Shown here piece by piece: positions 15,421 to 22,684 of a stretch of DNA of 23,528 bases (position 1 is its first letter; each line of letters starts with the position of its first letter). The notes under the pieces were generated by a model. The model did not search any database. It had not been told where the DNA came from and saw nothing but the letters and a program-made list of their open reading frames with translations. The translations under genes and the position numbers were made by a program. This DNA is from an uncultured Bacillaceae bacterium (GTDB taxonomy: Bacteria > Bacillota > Bacilli > Bacillales > Pradoshiaceae): positions 1 to 23,528 of the forward strand of contig CAJGCH010000010.1 in assembly GCA_904501845.1 (NCBI GenBank), read 5' to 3'.

Positions 15421-16001
15421 TTCAATTCATCCTTTTTCATCATAGTTGCTCGATACATATTAAATTCACCCTTAAAGACGAGGGTTGTTCCGACATAGCT
15501 TTGGACCGCGACCTGCGATCTCCCTTTTTCTTTATCCACTTCCAGCACACGCGCTTTCGCGATGACACGGTCACCTTCATGCACTGGCTGTGTGAACTGA
15601 ATATTCGCCTTGGCTGTCAATGCCAATTCATCGTTTGTGACCGCCACGGCAAGGGAATTAGCTTGCGCAAATAAATGATGTCCGCGTGCAATGCCATTTC
15701 GTTTAAACACATGCTCCCTGCGAATATCAAGCAAGGAGATGGCGCTGTGATCCATTTCAATGTCTATAATTTCACCGATGATTTCATCGACCGGAAGTGA
15801 CTTAATGTCATCAGTCATTTTCTTTTCCGCCATCGTTTTTATTCTCTCCCTAAGTTCAGGGATTGATAATTCAAGGCGGTCCAACCGAATGGTCTGAATG
15901 CTGACCTCAAGCTTGTCAGCCAATTCCTCATCTGTAATAAAAGGATTTGTCTCTATCATATCTGTCAGCAAGACTTGCCTGTCTTTTTTATTACGTCTCA
16001 A
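15417..16001 (-). CDS. fapR: FapR, malonyl-CoA-responsive repressor of lipid synthesis
   Basis: Transcription repressor of fatty acid and phospholipid genes; malonyl-CoA or malonyl-ACP releases it from DNA. The 194-residue protein has a DeoR-like helix-turn-helix (about 1-45, FITDEELADKLEVSIQTIR) linked to a hot-dog ligand domain (about 70-190). Phe99, Arg106 and Asn115, which contact the ligand in B. subtilis FapR, are at the same positions here. The start is TTG at 16001, supported by GGAAGGTG 7 bases upstream and by the conserved RRNKKDRQ N-terminus. It heads fapR-plsX-fabD-fabG and has a FapR-type box at its own promoter, which implies autoregulation. Confidence 0.97.
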   Translation of the reverse strand: MRRNKKDRQVLLTDMIETNPFITDEELADKLEVSIQTIRLDRLELSIPELRERIKTMAEKKMTDDIKSLPVDEIIGEIIDIEMDHSAISLLDIRREHVFKRNGIARGHHLFAQANSLAVAVTNDELALTAKANIQFTQPVHEGDRVIAKARVLEVDKEKGRSQVAVQSYVGTTLVFKGEFNMYRATMMKKDELK

Positions 16002-16022
16002 GATGATTCACCTTCCGATCAG

Positions 16023-16041
16023 TTTATGACTAGGTACTAAT
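16023..16041 (-). promoter_or_regulatory. FapR operator at the fapR promoter
   Basis: The minus strand reads ATTAGTACCTAGTCATAAA, an imperfect inverted repeat whose core TTAGTACCTAG matches the known FapR box. It lies 4-22 bases after the -10 element, covering the predicted start site, so bound FapR would block initiation. Confidence 0.85.
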
Positions 16042-16044
16042 AGT

Positions 16045-16073
16045 AGTATATAATCTAAAAAAACAGATTGCAA
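16045..16073 (-). promoter_or_regulatory. SigA promoter of fapR-plsX-fabD-fabG
   Basis: Minus-strand TTGCAA (16068-16073), 17-base spacer, TATACT (16045-16050). The -35 and part of the spacer coincide with the 3' arm and U tract of the recG terminator (16057-16103). The FapR box follows immediately. Confidence 0.8.
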
Positions 16074-16103
16074 GAGTAACCTAAGACTCCGGCGCAATCT
16101 GTT
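16057..16103 (-). terminator. Intrinsic terminator after recG, overlapping the fapR promoter
   Basis: AACAGATTGC (16062-16071) and GCAATCTGTT (16094-16103) form a 10-base stem; the 22-base loop can form an inner GAGT/ACTC stem. On the minus strand the 3' arm is followed by TTTTT. The 5' arm begins 2 bases after the recG stop codon. Confidence 0.82.
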
Positions 16104-16105
16104 CC

Positions 16106-18154
16106 TCAATCCAACTTTTCACCTTCAAGAATACCTGAAGCGTTCAAGTAATCTCGCAAATAGGCACATTCATCAGCTTCCCAGAATTCCTCCGAATTCA
16201 CCAATTCATCTGCATCCTTGCGTGCTGTTTCAAGCGCCCTGTAATCATGGACCATATCGGCCATCTTAAACTCAGGAAGTCCGCTTTGCTTGCTGCCGAA
16301 AAAGTCACCGGGTCCGCGAAGCTCAAGGTCCTTCTCACTCAATACAAAGCCATCCGATGTCTCACACATCGCGTTCAGCCGCTCTACTCCTACTTCTGTT
16401 TTCGGATCCGCGATCAAGACGCAATAGGATTGTTCCGCACCGCGCCCGACCCGGCCCCGAAGCTGATGCAGCTGTGATAACCCGAATCTTTCAGCGTCAT
16501 AGATGACCATTACGCTCGCATTCGGCACATTCACACCGACCTCGACGACCGTAGTGGATACAAGGATTTGGATTTCATTCTTCCCAAACCCTCTCATCAC
16601 CTCATCCTTCTCATCAGCCGGCAATTTGCCGTGCATGAGTCCAACCGTGTATTTCGGCGTGAAATACTGGGTCATTGCCGCATGAACATCAAGCACGTTT
16701 TGAAGATCAAGTTTTTCTGATTCCTCAATCAGCGGGCAGATGACGTAGGCTTGCCTTCCTTTCATCAATTCCTTTTCCATGAATTGCAGGATACGTCCAA
16801 GCATGGAATGCTTGGCCCAATATGTCTCGATTGCTTTTCTTCCTGATGGGAGCTGGTCAATGATTGATACATCCATCTCACCAAAAGCGGTAATCGCAAG
16901 TGTACGGGGAATCGGTGTCGCCGTCATGAACAGGACATCAGGACTTTCTCCTTTATCACGGAGAATACGGCGCTGATTCACGCCAAAGCGATGCTGTTCA
17001 TCCGTGATGACTAGACCTAGTTCTTTGAAGTTAACATCCTTTTGTATCAAGGCATGTGTTCCTATCAAAATATCGATTTCACCGCGGGCCAATAATTCCA
17101 TCATTTCTTTTCGTCTCTTGCCTTTGACACTGGATGTGAGCAACGCTACCTCGACCCCAAACGGCGTCAATAAATCATAAAGCGAGTTGGCGTGCTGTTC
17201 TGCCAAGATCTCGGTCGGCACCATCAAAGCCCCTTGGCTGCCGGAAGTGACAGCAGCATATAAGAGAATGGCCGCAACGACCGTTTTCCCAGAGCCGACA
17301 TCCCCCTGTAAAAGGCGATTCATTCGATAGGGGGATCTCATATCAGCCAGAATTTCATTCACGACTTTCTTCTGGGCTTCTGTCAGCTCAAATGGCAAGG
17401 ACGAGATGAAGTCCTTTACCTTCGCGTTATCAAAGGCATGCGCCTTACCATTTGAGCTTTCGCGGTTAAACTTTCTAAGCGCCTGCATTTTCAGCTGGAA
17501 TAATAAAAACTCCTCATACACAAAGCGGCGATGAGCCTGCTTCACTTCCAGGCTATCTTTCGGGAAATGCAAATATCTCATGGCAATGTTTCTAGGAGGC
17601 AATTTATATTGAGTCAAATAACGTTCAGGGAGGATTTCAGGAATTTCCGCATAGTAGTCGGCATAAGCCTGTTTGATCCACTTGCGGAGCATCTTAACGG
17701 ATAGATCCCCTCTTGTGTGGTAGACAGGTTCAAATTCATGCGTGCGCGCAACCGCGTTCAGCTTGTATTCCGAGGCAGTCAGCGTGAGCCTGTTCTTATC
17801 CCATTTACCAGTGACAGTGATGGCTTCATTTAACGTTAATTTATTCTTGATATACGGCTGGTTGAAGAAGATAACCGTAATCAGATGACGGCCAGTCAAA
17901 AGCTTAAACGTAAGCCTTGATTTCTTCCGGCCGAAGTAGGATAGATTCGGGGCAGATTGAATGGTTCCCTCAATGGTAACTCTCTCATCTTGGGCTGCTT
18001 CAACGATGTCCTTGACGCGATAGTCTTCATACCGGTACGGGAAATAATTCAGCAGATCATCTATCGTATGGACTCCGATGGACTCTAAAAGCATCCTTGA
18101 CTCGGTACCCACACCCTTTAATTCTTCAACCGACAGTTGAGCTAACGGATTCAT
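16106..18154 (-). CDS. recG: ATP-dependent DNA helicase RecG
   Basis: Branched-DNA translocase that reverses stalled forks and processes Holliday junctions and R-loops. The 682-residue protein has the wedge (OB) domain in about 1-150, then the superfamily 2 helicase core: Walker A GDVGSGKT (284-291), DEQH box (385-388), TATPIPRT (411-418) and QLRGRVGRG in the second RecA domain, followed by the C-terminal TRG-type region. ATG at 18154 shares ATGA with the sdaAA stop, with GGAGAAG just upstream, so expression is coupled to the serine dehydratase genes as in B. subtilis. Length is standard. Confidence 0.98.
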   Translation of the reverse strand: MNPLAQLSVEELKGVGTESRMLLESIGVHTIDDLLNYFPYRYEDYRVKDIVEAAQDERVTIEGTIQSAPNLSYFGRKKSRLTFKLLTGRHLITVIFFNQPYIKNKLTLNEAITVTGKWDKNRLTLTASEYKLNAVARTHEFEPVYHTRGDLSVKMLRKWIKQAYADYYAEIPEILPERYLTQYKLPPRNIAMRYLHFPKDSLEVKQAHRRFVYEEFLLFQLKMQALRKFNRESSNGKAHAFDNAKVKDFISSLPFELTEAQKKVVNEILADMRSPYRMNRLLQGDVGSGKTVVAAILLYAAVTSGSQGALMVPTEILAEQHANSLYDLLTPFGVEVALLTSSVKGKRRKEMMELLARGEIDILIGTHALIQKDVNFKELGLVITDEQHRFGVNQRRILRDKGESPDVLFMTATPIPRTLAITAFGEMDVSIIDQLPSGRKAIETYWAKHSMLGRILQFMEKELMKGRQAYVICPLIEESEKLDLQNVLDVHAAMTQYFTPKYTVGLMHGKLPADEKDEVMRGFGKNEIQILVSTTVVEVGVNVPNASVMVIYDAERFGLSQLHQLRGRVGRGAEQSYCVLIADPKTEVGVERLNAMCETSDGFVLSEKDLELRGPGDFFGSKQSGLPEFKMADMVHDYRALETARKDADELVNSEEFWEADECAYLRDYLNASGILEGEKLD

Positions 18155-19035
18155 TTCTTCTCCAAGGATATCCCGAAAATTTTTGCCTCCAGCTCCCTGC
18201 CAGTAGGTGTGGCAGCCAATCCGCCCTGTGCTGTTTCCCTAAGCGCAACCGGCATTGTTTGCCCAATCTTATACATCGCGTCAATCACTTCATCGCAAGG
18301 GATACGGCTCTTGATTCCCGCTAGCGCCATATCGGCTGCAACCATTGCATTGGCTGCTCCCATCGCATTTCGCTTCACACAAGGAACCTCAACTAGCCCT
18401 GCAACCGGGTCACAAACAAGACCAAGCATGTTTTTGAGGGTGATGGCCATCGCTTCCGCACATTGAGACGGCGTGCCTCCTGCCATTTCCACAATCGCTG
18501 CCGCAGCCATTCCTGAGGCAGAACCCACTTCAGCCTGGCATCCTCCAGCAGCCCCTGAGATGGAAGCATTATTGGCAACGACAAAGCCGAATGCGCCTGA
18601 TGTAAACAAGAATTCAATCATTTCCTGTCTAGTCGGATTCAGCTTCTCCTTGACGGCAAATAAAGTGCCTGGCACAACGCCGGCAGACCCTGCTGTCGGA
18701 GTCGCACAAATGGTTCCCATGGCAGCATTCACTTCATTCGTCGCGACCGCCTTGCTGACACCATCCAAAAGGACTTCACCAGAAAGGCTCTTACCTTTTT
18801 TGATATACTCCTGAAGCAGCACAGCATCGCCCCCGGTTAGTCCAGAATGCGACTTAACACCCTTAAGGCCTCTTTCAATCGCTTCTTCCATAACAGTCAG
18901 ATTGCGGTCCATGAATTGGATAACTTCTTCGCGCGTTCTTCCTGTCACTTCCATTTCCTGCTGTATCATTACCTCAGCTATTTTCACTTGTCTCGTTTCA
19001 GCCAATTCCACAAGTTCGGCAACATTGCGAAACAT
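18151..19035 (-). CDS. sdaAA: L-serine dehydratase, alpha subunit
   Basis: Iron-sulfur lyase subunit converting L-serine to pyruvate and ammonia, acting with SdaAB. In the 294-residue protein, Cys166 (GGCQAEVGSASG), Cys208 (GLVCDPVAG) and Cys219 (VPCVKRNA) have the 42- and 11-residue spacing of the 4Fe-4S ligands known in the single-chain Legionella enzyme. SHSGLTGGD (62-70) and TPTAGSAG are further family motifs. ATG at 19035 has AGGAGGT 6 bases upstream; an out-of-frame ATG sits at 19040. It is 25 bases after sdaAB and overlaps recG by 4 bases. Confidence 0.97.
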   Translation of the reverse strand: MFRNVAELVELAETRQVKIAEVMIQQEMEVTGRTREEVIQFMDRNLTVMEEAIERGLKGVKSHSGLTGGDAVLLQEYIKKGKSLSGEVLLDGVSKAVATNEVNAAMGTICATPTAGSAGVVPGTLFAVKEKLNPTRQEMIEFLFTSGAFGFVVANNASISGAAGGCQAEVGSASGMAAAAIVEMAGGTPSQCAEAMAITLKNMLGLVCDPVAGLVEVPCVKRNAMGAANAMVAADMALAGIKSRIPCDEVIDAMYKIGQTMPVALRETAQGGLAATPTGRELEAKIFGISLEKK

Positions 19036-19060
19036 TCCATTACCTCCTCTTATCTATTCA

Positions 19061-19723
19061 TTAATCAGCAATTTTCGTTACTCTTGTAACATGGTCAAGC
19101 TGGGAGATTTCATCCAAAATATCCTGACCAATATTTTGATCCACTTCAATCGTCATTAAGGCTGTACTTCCAACCTCTTTTCTAGACACTTCCATATGGC
19201 CAATATTGATTTGATGAGATGCCAAGACATTAGACACACTGGCGATGGCGCCAAATTTATCATCATGGACAACAAGTATGGCCGGATGATGGCCGGAAAG
19301 ACGGAGCTCAAATCCATTTAACTCGAGGATTTCTATCTTTCCGCCCCCAATAGAGATTCCAACAAGCTCCATTTCCCCTTCACTGTCACCCATGCGGATT
19401 CGCACCGTATTTGGATGGTCCACAACAGCCTCTTCTTCAATGAATGTCACTTTCAGGTTCTCTTTTTTGGCAATATCAAACGCCTCGGGCAAGCGGGTGT
19501 CAAATGTGTCAAAATCAAGTAATCCGGCAATGATGGCGACATCTGTTCCATGGCCTTTATAAGTTTTAGCAAATGATCCATATAGAGAAACAATGGCCCA
19601 TTCCGGCTTACGATTAAACAAGCTGCGAGCTACTCTCCCAATGCGGGCCGCTCCAGCAGTATGGGAGCTCGATGGACCGATCATAACGGGGCCAATGATA
19701 TCAAAGACACTTTTATATTTCAT
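19061..19723 (-). CDS. sdaAB: L-serine dehydratase, beta subunit
   Basis: Second subunit of the two-gene serine dehydratase of Bacillota. The 220-residue protein has the N-terminal family domain with IIGPVMIGPSSSHTAGAARIG (only part quoted: GPSSSHTAG), equivalent to the N-terminal part of single-chain serine dehydratases, and a C-terminal ACT domain (about 148-220) that may bind serine. ATG at 19723 has GGAGAGGA upstream. It is the first gene after the hairpin at 19763-19788 and is followed by sdaAA and recG. No clear promoter of its own was found in the 87-base gap, so it may depend on read-through from fakA. Confidence 0.96.
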   Translation of the reverse strand: MKYKSVFDIIGPVMIGPSSSHTAGAARIGRVARSLFNRKPEWAIVSLYGSFAKTYKGHGTDVAIIAGLLDFDTFDTRLPEAFDIAKKENLKVTFIEEEAVVDHPNTVRIRMGDSEGEMELVGISIGGGKIEILELNGFELRLSGHHPAILVVHDDKFGAIASVSNVLASHQINIGHMEVSRKEVGSTALMTIEVDQNIGQDILDEISQLDHVTRVTKIAD

Positions 19724-19762
19724 GCGCGTATCCTCTCCTCTAAAAATATCCGTACATACTGA

Positions 19763-19788
19763 AATAGAAGGGGAATCCCCCTTCTATT
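19763..19788 (-). terminator. Hairpin between fakA and sdaAB, leaky terminator candidate
   Basis: Perfect 11-base stem AATAGAAGGGG (19763-19773)/CCCCTTCTATT (19778-19788) with a 4-base loop, 22 bases after the fakA stop. On the minus strand the tail is only ATTTCAG, a poor U tract, whereas the plus strand continues CTGTTTTT. It may act as a partial terminator or as an RNA-stabilising 3' end of the yloU-fakA message. Confidence 0.6.
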
Positions 19789-19810
19789 CTGTTTTTCACA
19801 GTATGCTTTT

Positions 19811-21490
19811 TTATTCAGCAGCAAAAATATAGGAATAAAGCGGTTGTTTGCCGTTATGGACTTCAACCTCAAGATCAGGATATTCCTCGCCGCAATAATC
19901 CACCAAGGCATCTACTTCCTCTTCAGAAGTTTCTTCCCCGTATAGGATTGTCAAGATTTCAGCGTTATCAAGCATGGAGCTTAGAACTTCCTTCGCTGCC
20001 TCGACTCTGTCTTTATTTTTCACTTTAATCTTACCATCGATCAGACCCATGTAATCGCCTTTTTCGATTTCCAGACCTTCAATGCTCGTGTCACGAACCG
20101 CAAATGTAATCTGTCCAGTCACGACGTTTTGAAGAGCTTCATTCATCATATCTTCGTTCTCTTCCGCTGTTGCAGTTGGATTGAAGGTAAGAAGAGCTGT
20201 TAATCCTTGAGGGATTGTTTTAGTCGGGATGACTGTTACAGCTTTATCACTCACATCAGAGGCTTGATTAGCCGCCATGATGATATTCTTGTTATTTGGA
20301 AGGATATACACATGATCTGCGTTAATCGCTTCAACTGCTTTTACAATATCCTCTGTAGACGGGTTCATTGTTTGGCCGCCTTCAATCACAACATCAGTGC
20401 CGATGCTTCGGAACAAGTCAGCAATTCCTTCGCCCATTGCAATGGCAACAACCCCAAATGGTTTCTTTTCTGTTTGGGCAGGTGCCGCATTTTCGCGTAA
20501 TTGATTCTCTGTTTCGTTTAGAATCGTAGAATGCTGTTCACGCATATTTTCGACTTTAACCTTAATCAAGCTTCCGTATTTTTGCCCATAGTTCAAGCAA
20601 TTCCCCGGATTTTCAGCATGGATGTGCACCTTTACGATATCTTCATCAGAAATGACTAGCAACGAGTCGCCAAATTCACTTAAGTCTTGGCGGAACTGCT
20701 CTTCATTGAACGGATTCTCAGCTGTCTTTTCTTGCTCAAAGCGAACCATGAACTCCGTGCAGTAACCAAACTCGATATCCTCGGTTTTCATATGGCCTTG
20801 TACGCTCATATGATGTTCAGCGCTCACAAGCTCGTCCATTTTCGGCTTGCTTTCCGGCGTTTCAGCCAATTTCTCGCCTTTTAATTCTGCCAGGAATCCT
20901 TCATATACGAACACAAGCCCTTGGCCGCCGCTGTCTACCACGCCGACTTCCTTCAGGACTGGCAATAAGTCAGGTGTACGCTGTAAAGATGCTTTTGCTT
21001 CTGCAAGCACAGCCTCCATAACGCCTGTAATGCTCTCTTCCTTTTCAGCAGCTGCCGTACCAGCTTTAGCCGCGTCCTTTGCTACTGTAAGGATTGTCCC
21101 TTCAACAGGCTTCATGACAGCCTTATAGGCTGTTTCTACACCAGCTTCGAAAGCTTGTGCAAATTCTTTGCTGTTAATGGCCGCTTTCGCTTCGATATTC
21201 TTCGCGAATCCTCGGAATAATTGGGACAGGATGACACCTGAGTTCCCGCGCGCGCCCATAAGAAGGCCCTTTGCAAGGGAAGATCCTACTTTTCCGATAT
21301 GATCCTGCACATTATTTCTAACTTCATTCGCGCCAGAAGTCATCGACAAGTTCATATTCGTCCCTGTATCTCCGTCCGGTACCGGGAAGACGTTCAACGC
21401 ATCTACATATTTTGCGTTGGCAGAAAGCCTGTTTGCCCCCTGTATGACCATTTCGGCGAATCTTTTGCCGTCAATAGATGTTATAACCAC
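19811..21490 (-). CDS. fakA: Fatty acid kinase catalytic subunit FakA (YloV)
   Basis: ATP-dependent kinase that phosphorylates fatty acids presented by FakB binding proteins, producing acyl-phosphate for PlsX/PlsY. The 559-residue protein has an N-terminal DhaL-like ATP domain (about 1-200) with FPVPDGDTGTN (35-45, metal-binding aspartates Asp39 and Asp41) and GARGNSGVILSQ (79-90), then the DAK-family middle and C-terminal domains. The start is GTG at 21490 with AAGGAGG 8 bases upstream. It follows yloU by 18 bases, the standard pair in Bacillota. No fakB gene is in the window. Being near plsX and fapR fits its use of the same acyl-phosphate pool. Confidence 0.95.
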   Translation of the reverse strand: MVITSIDGKRFAEMVIQGANRLSANAKYVDALNVFPVPDGDTGTNMNLSMTSGANEVRNNVQDHIGKVGSSLAKGLLMGARGNSGVILSQLFRGFAKNIEAKAAINSKEFAQAFEAGVETAYKAVMKPVEGTILTVAKDAAKAGTAAAEKEESITGVMEAVLAEAKASLQRTPDLLPVLKEVGVVDSGGQGLVFVYEGFLAELKGEKLAETPESKPKMDELVSAEHHMSVQGHMKTEDIEFGYCTEFMVRFEQEKTAENPFNEEQFRQDLSEFGDSLLVISDEDIVKVHIHAENPGNCLNYGQKYGSLIKVKVENMREQHSTILNETENQLRENAAPAQTEKKPFGVVAIAMGEGIADLFRSIGTDVVIEGGQTMNPSTEDIVKAVEAINADHVYILPNNKNIIMAANQASDVSDKAVTVIPTKTIPQGLTALLTFNPTATAEENEDMMNEALQNVVTGQITFAVRDTSIEGLEIEKGDYMGLIDGKIKVKNKDRVEAAKEVLSSMLDNAEILTILYGEETSEEEVDALVDYCGEEYPDLEVEVHNGKQPLYSYIFAAE

Positions 21491-21508
21491 TAAAATTTCC
21501 TCCTTAAA

Positions 21509-21871
21509 TTACGGATTCGTCACACGAACCCCTTGAACAAAAATATTAACAGATTCAACCGATAGTCCTACAGTTTGATTCAACGTATATTTCACTTTAG
21601 ATTGTACGTTGTGAGCAATCTCTGAGATTTTTGTTCCATAGCTAACGATGATGTACATATCGATATGTATCTCATCTTCCTCTTGTCTGACCACTACTCC
21701 TTTAGAGAAGTTTTCTTTTCGAAGAATTTCGCTAAGTCCGTCTTTGATTTGGCTTTTTGATGCCATGCCTACTATACCGTAGCAGTCAACCGCCGCACCG
21801 CCGGCAATAATTGCCACTACATCATTCGAAATATCTATTTGTCCGTATTTGGTGCTCATTTCAATAGACAT
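21509..21871 (-). CDS. yloU: Asp23/Gls24 family envelope stress protein YloU
   Basis: A 120-residue protein of the Asp23/Gls24 (DUF322) family, often linked to alkaline or envelope stress and to membrane association through partner proteins. It has the family pattern GQIDISNDVVAIIAGGAAVDCYGIVGMA (only GGAAVDCYGIVGMA is diagnostic) and ends in SVNIFVQGVRV. No signal peptide or membrane span. ATG at 21871 follows AAAGGGGG. It lies just before fakA and is probably cotranscribed with it; the functional link to fatty acid kinase is unproven. Its promoter is not obvious, and a 10-base direct repeat lies upstream. Confidence 0.94.
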   Translation of the reverse strand: MSIEMSTKYGQIDISNDVVAIIAGGAAVDCYGIVGMASKSQIKDGLSEILRKENFSKGVVVRQEEDEIHIDMYIIVSYGTKISEIAHNVQSKVKYTLNQTVGLSVESVNIFVQGVRVTNP

Positions 21872-21945
21872 ACTAATTCCCCCTTTAGGTTAACCATAGC
21901 TAATGACATTTTACTATAATCACTTTTGAATGGAAAGTCTTTATA

Positions 21946-21972
21946 CTATACCAATACATTACCTATACCAAT
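21946..21972. repeat. Short direct repeat upstream of yloU
   Basis: The 10-base word CTATACCAAT occurs at 21946-21955 and again at 21963-21972, 17 bases apart, in the yloU-rpmB divergent gap. The minus strand reads ATTGGTATAG twice. Each copy contains a TATAG that resembles a -10 element, so it could be part of the yloU promoter or a regulator site. A perfect -35 TTGACA (21993-21998, minus strand) lies upstream with only a weak -10 (ATTAAT, 21971-21976). Confidence 0.4.
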
Positions 21973-22030
21973 TAATCAAAGTTAAAATCTTATGTCAAGG
22001 CTTTTTTCTTGAAAGACAGTCCCAATTGTA

Positions 22031-22059
22031 TTGCAATCTCTCAAGAGGTATGTTAAATT
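22031..22059 (+). promoter_or_regulatory. SigA promoter of rpmB
   Basis: Plus-strand TTGCAA (22031-22036), 17-base spacer, TAAATT (22054-22059) with an extended -10 (TGT just before it). An overlapping alternative, TTGTAT with TATGTT, is also possible. It lies about 72 bases before the rpmB ATG. Confidence 0.6.
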
Positions 22060-22130
22060 ATTAAGGTATCTTTTGAAGAGACCGACTAAAAGAACTCATT
22101 AACATAAGCACGTAAGGAGGGAATTTGGCT

Positions 22131-22319
22131 ATGGCACGCAAATGTGTTATCACTGGTAGAAAAACATCTTCCGGAAACCACCGTTCTCACGCTATGAACG
22201 CTAACAAACGTACATGGAAAGCGAACGTTCAAAAAGTTCGTATTCTTGTAAACGGAAAACCGAAAAAAGTATATGTTTCTGCAAGAGCGCTTAAATCTGG
22301 CAAAGTTGAACGCGTATAA
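22131..22319 (+). CDS. rpmB: 50S ribosomal protein L28
   Basis: Large-subunit protein of 62 residues. It matches Bacillus L28 nearly throughout: MARKCVITGRKTSSGN, RSHAMNANKRTW, and the invariant tail KKVYVSARALKSGKVERV. It has a single cysteine, so it is not a zinc-ribbon form of L28. ATG at 22131 is chosen over an in-frame TTG at 22125 because AGGAGG (22115-22120) is then 10 bases away and the product has the conserved N-terminus. It is the only plus-strand gene here, with its own promoter and terminator, as in B. subtilis, where rpmB also runs against its neighbours. Confidence 0.97.
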   Translation: MARKCVITGRKTSSGNHRSHAMNANKRTWKANVQKVRILVNGKPKKVYVSARALKSGKVERV

Positions 22320-22331
22320 TCGAGCGAAACT

Positions 22332-22365
22332 AAAGCATCCTGTTTTGGCAGGATGCTTTTTCATT
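22332..22365 (+). terminator. Intrinsic terminator of rpmB
   Basis: Perfect 11-base stem AAAGCATCCTG (22332-22342)/CAGGATGCTTT (22349-22359) with a 6-base loop, then TTCATTTTT. It starts 13 bases after the rpmB stop and faces the spoVM terminator. Confidence 0.93.
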
Positions 22366-22421
22366 TTTCCCATATTCATCAAATTAACCCTGCCGCGTCA
22401 AAGATTTTCCCCCGCCCAAAA

Positions 22422-22453
22422 CAAAAAAACACCCTTTTGAAGCTAAAGGGTGT
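22422..22453 (-). terminator. Intrinsic terminator after spoVM
   Basis: ACACCCTTT (22429-22437)/AAAGGGTGT (22445-22453) form a 9-base stem with a 7-base loop; on the minus strand a run of seven T follows. A second small hairpin, GGCCAATGGCC (22472-22482), lies between it and spoVM. It ends the thiN-spoVM unit and converges with the rpmB terminator. Confidence 0.85.
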
Positions 22454-22505
22454 CGAAACACATGTATGAAAGGCCAATGGCCGGCTAAAAAAACACTTCA
22501 TCTCT

Positions 22506-22586
22506 TTACCCTTTCTTGAACGCTCCTAACATCGCCTTCACAATCCCGCCCAAAAAGCGGGGCAATTTTATCGTGTAAAATTTCAT
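22506..22586 (-). CDS. spoVM: Stage V sporulation protein M (SpoVM)
   Basis: A 26-codon gene. The product begins MKFYTIKLPRFLGGIV and ends KAMLGAFKKG. It differs from B. subtilis SpoVM at only five positions (K10R, R17K, S22A, R24K, D26G), all mild except the last residue, and keeps Pro9, which is needed for correct localisation. SpoVM is an amphipathic helix that senses the positive curvature of the forespore membrane and anchors the coat ATPase SpoIVA. AAGGAGGG lies 5 bases before the ATG. It sits between thiN and rpmB exactly as in B. subtilis. It marks the organism as an endospore former. In B. subtilis transcription needs SigE; I could not identify a SigE promoter with confidence. Confidence 0.96.
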   Translation of the reverse strand: MKFYTIKLPRFLGGIVKAMLGAFKKG

Positions 22587-22684
22587 ACTGTCCCTCCTTA
22601 ATGCTAGCCTGAAACTTATTCCTATCCTGATTCATCCTGCATTAATGGCATATCTATAAATGCTATTAGCCTATCTAGAGCATA

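Noticed and set aside
22086..22382. Minus-strand ORF of 98 codons opposite rpmB
   Set aside because: Antisense to the conserved L28 gene and includes its terminator.
22587..22684. SigE promoter for spoVM
   Set aside because: Expected from B. subtilis, but no pair of -35 and CATA-type -10 elements with correct spacing was convincing in the 98-base gap.
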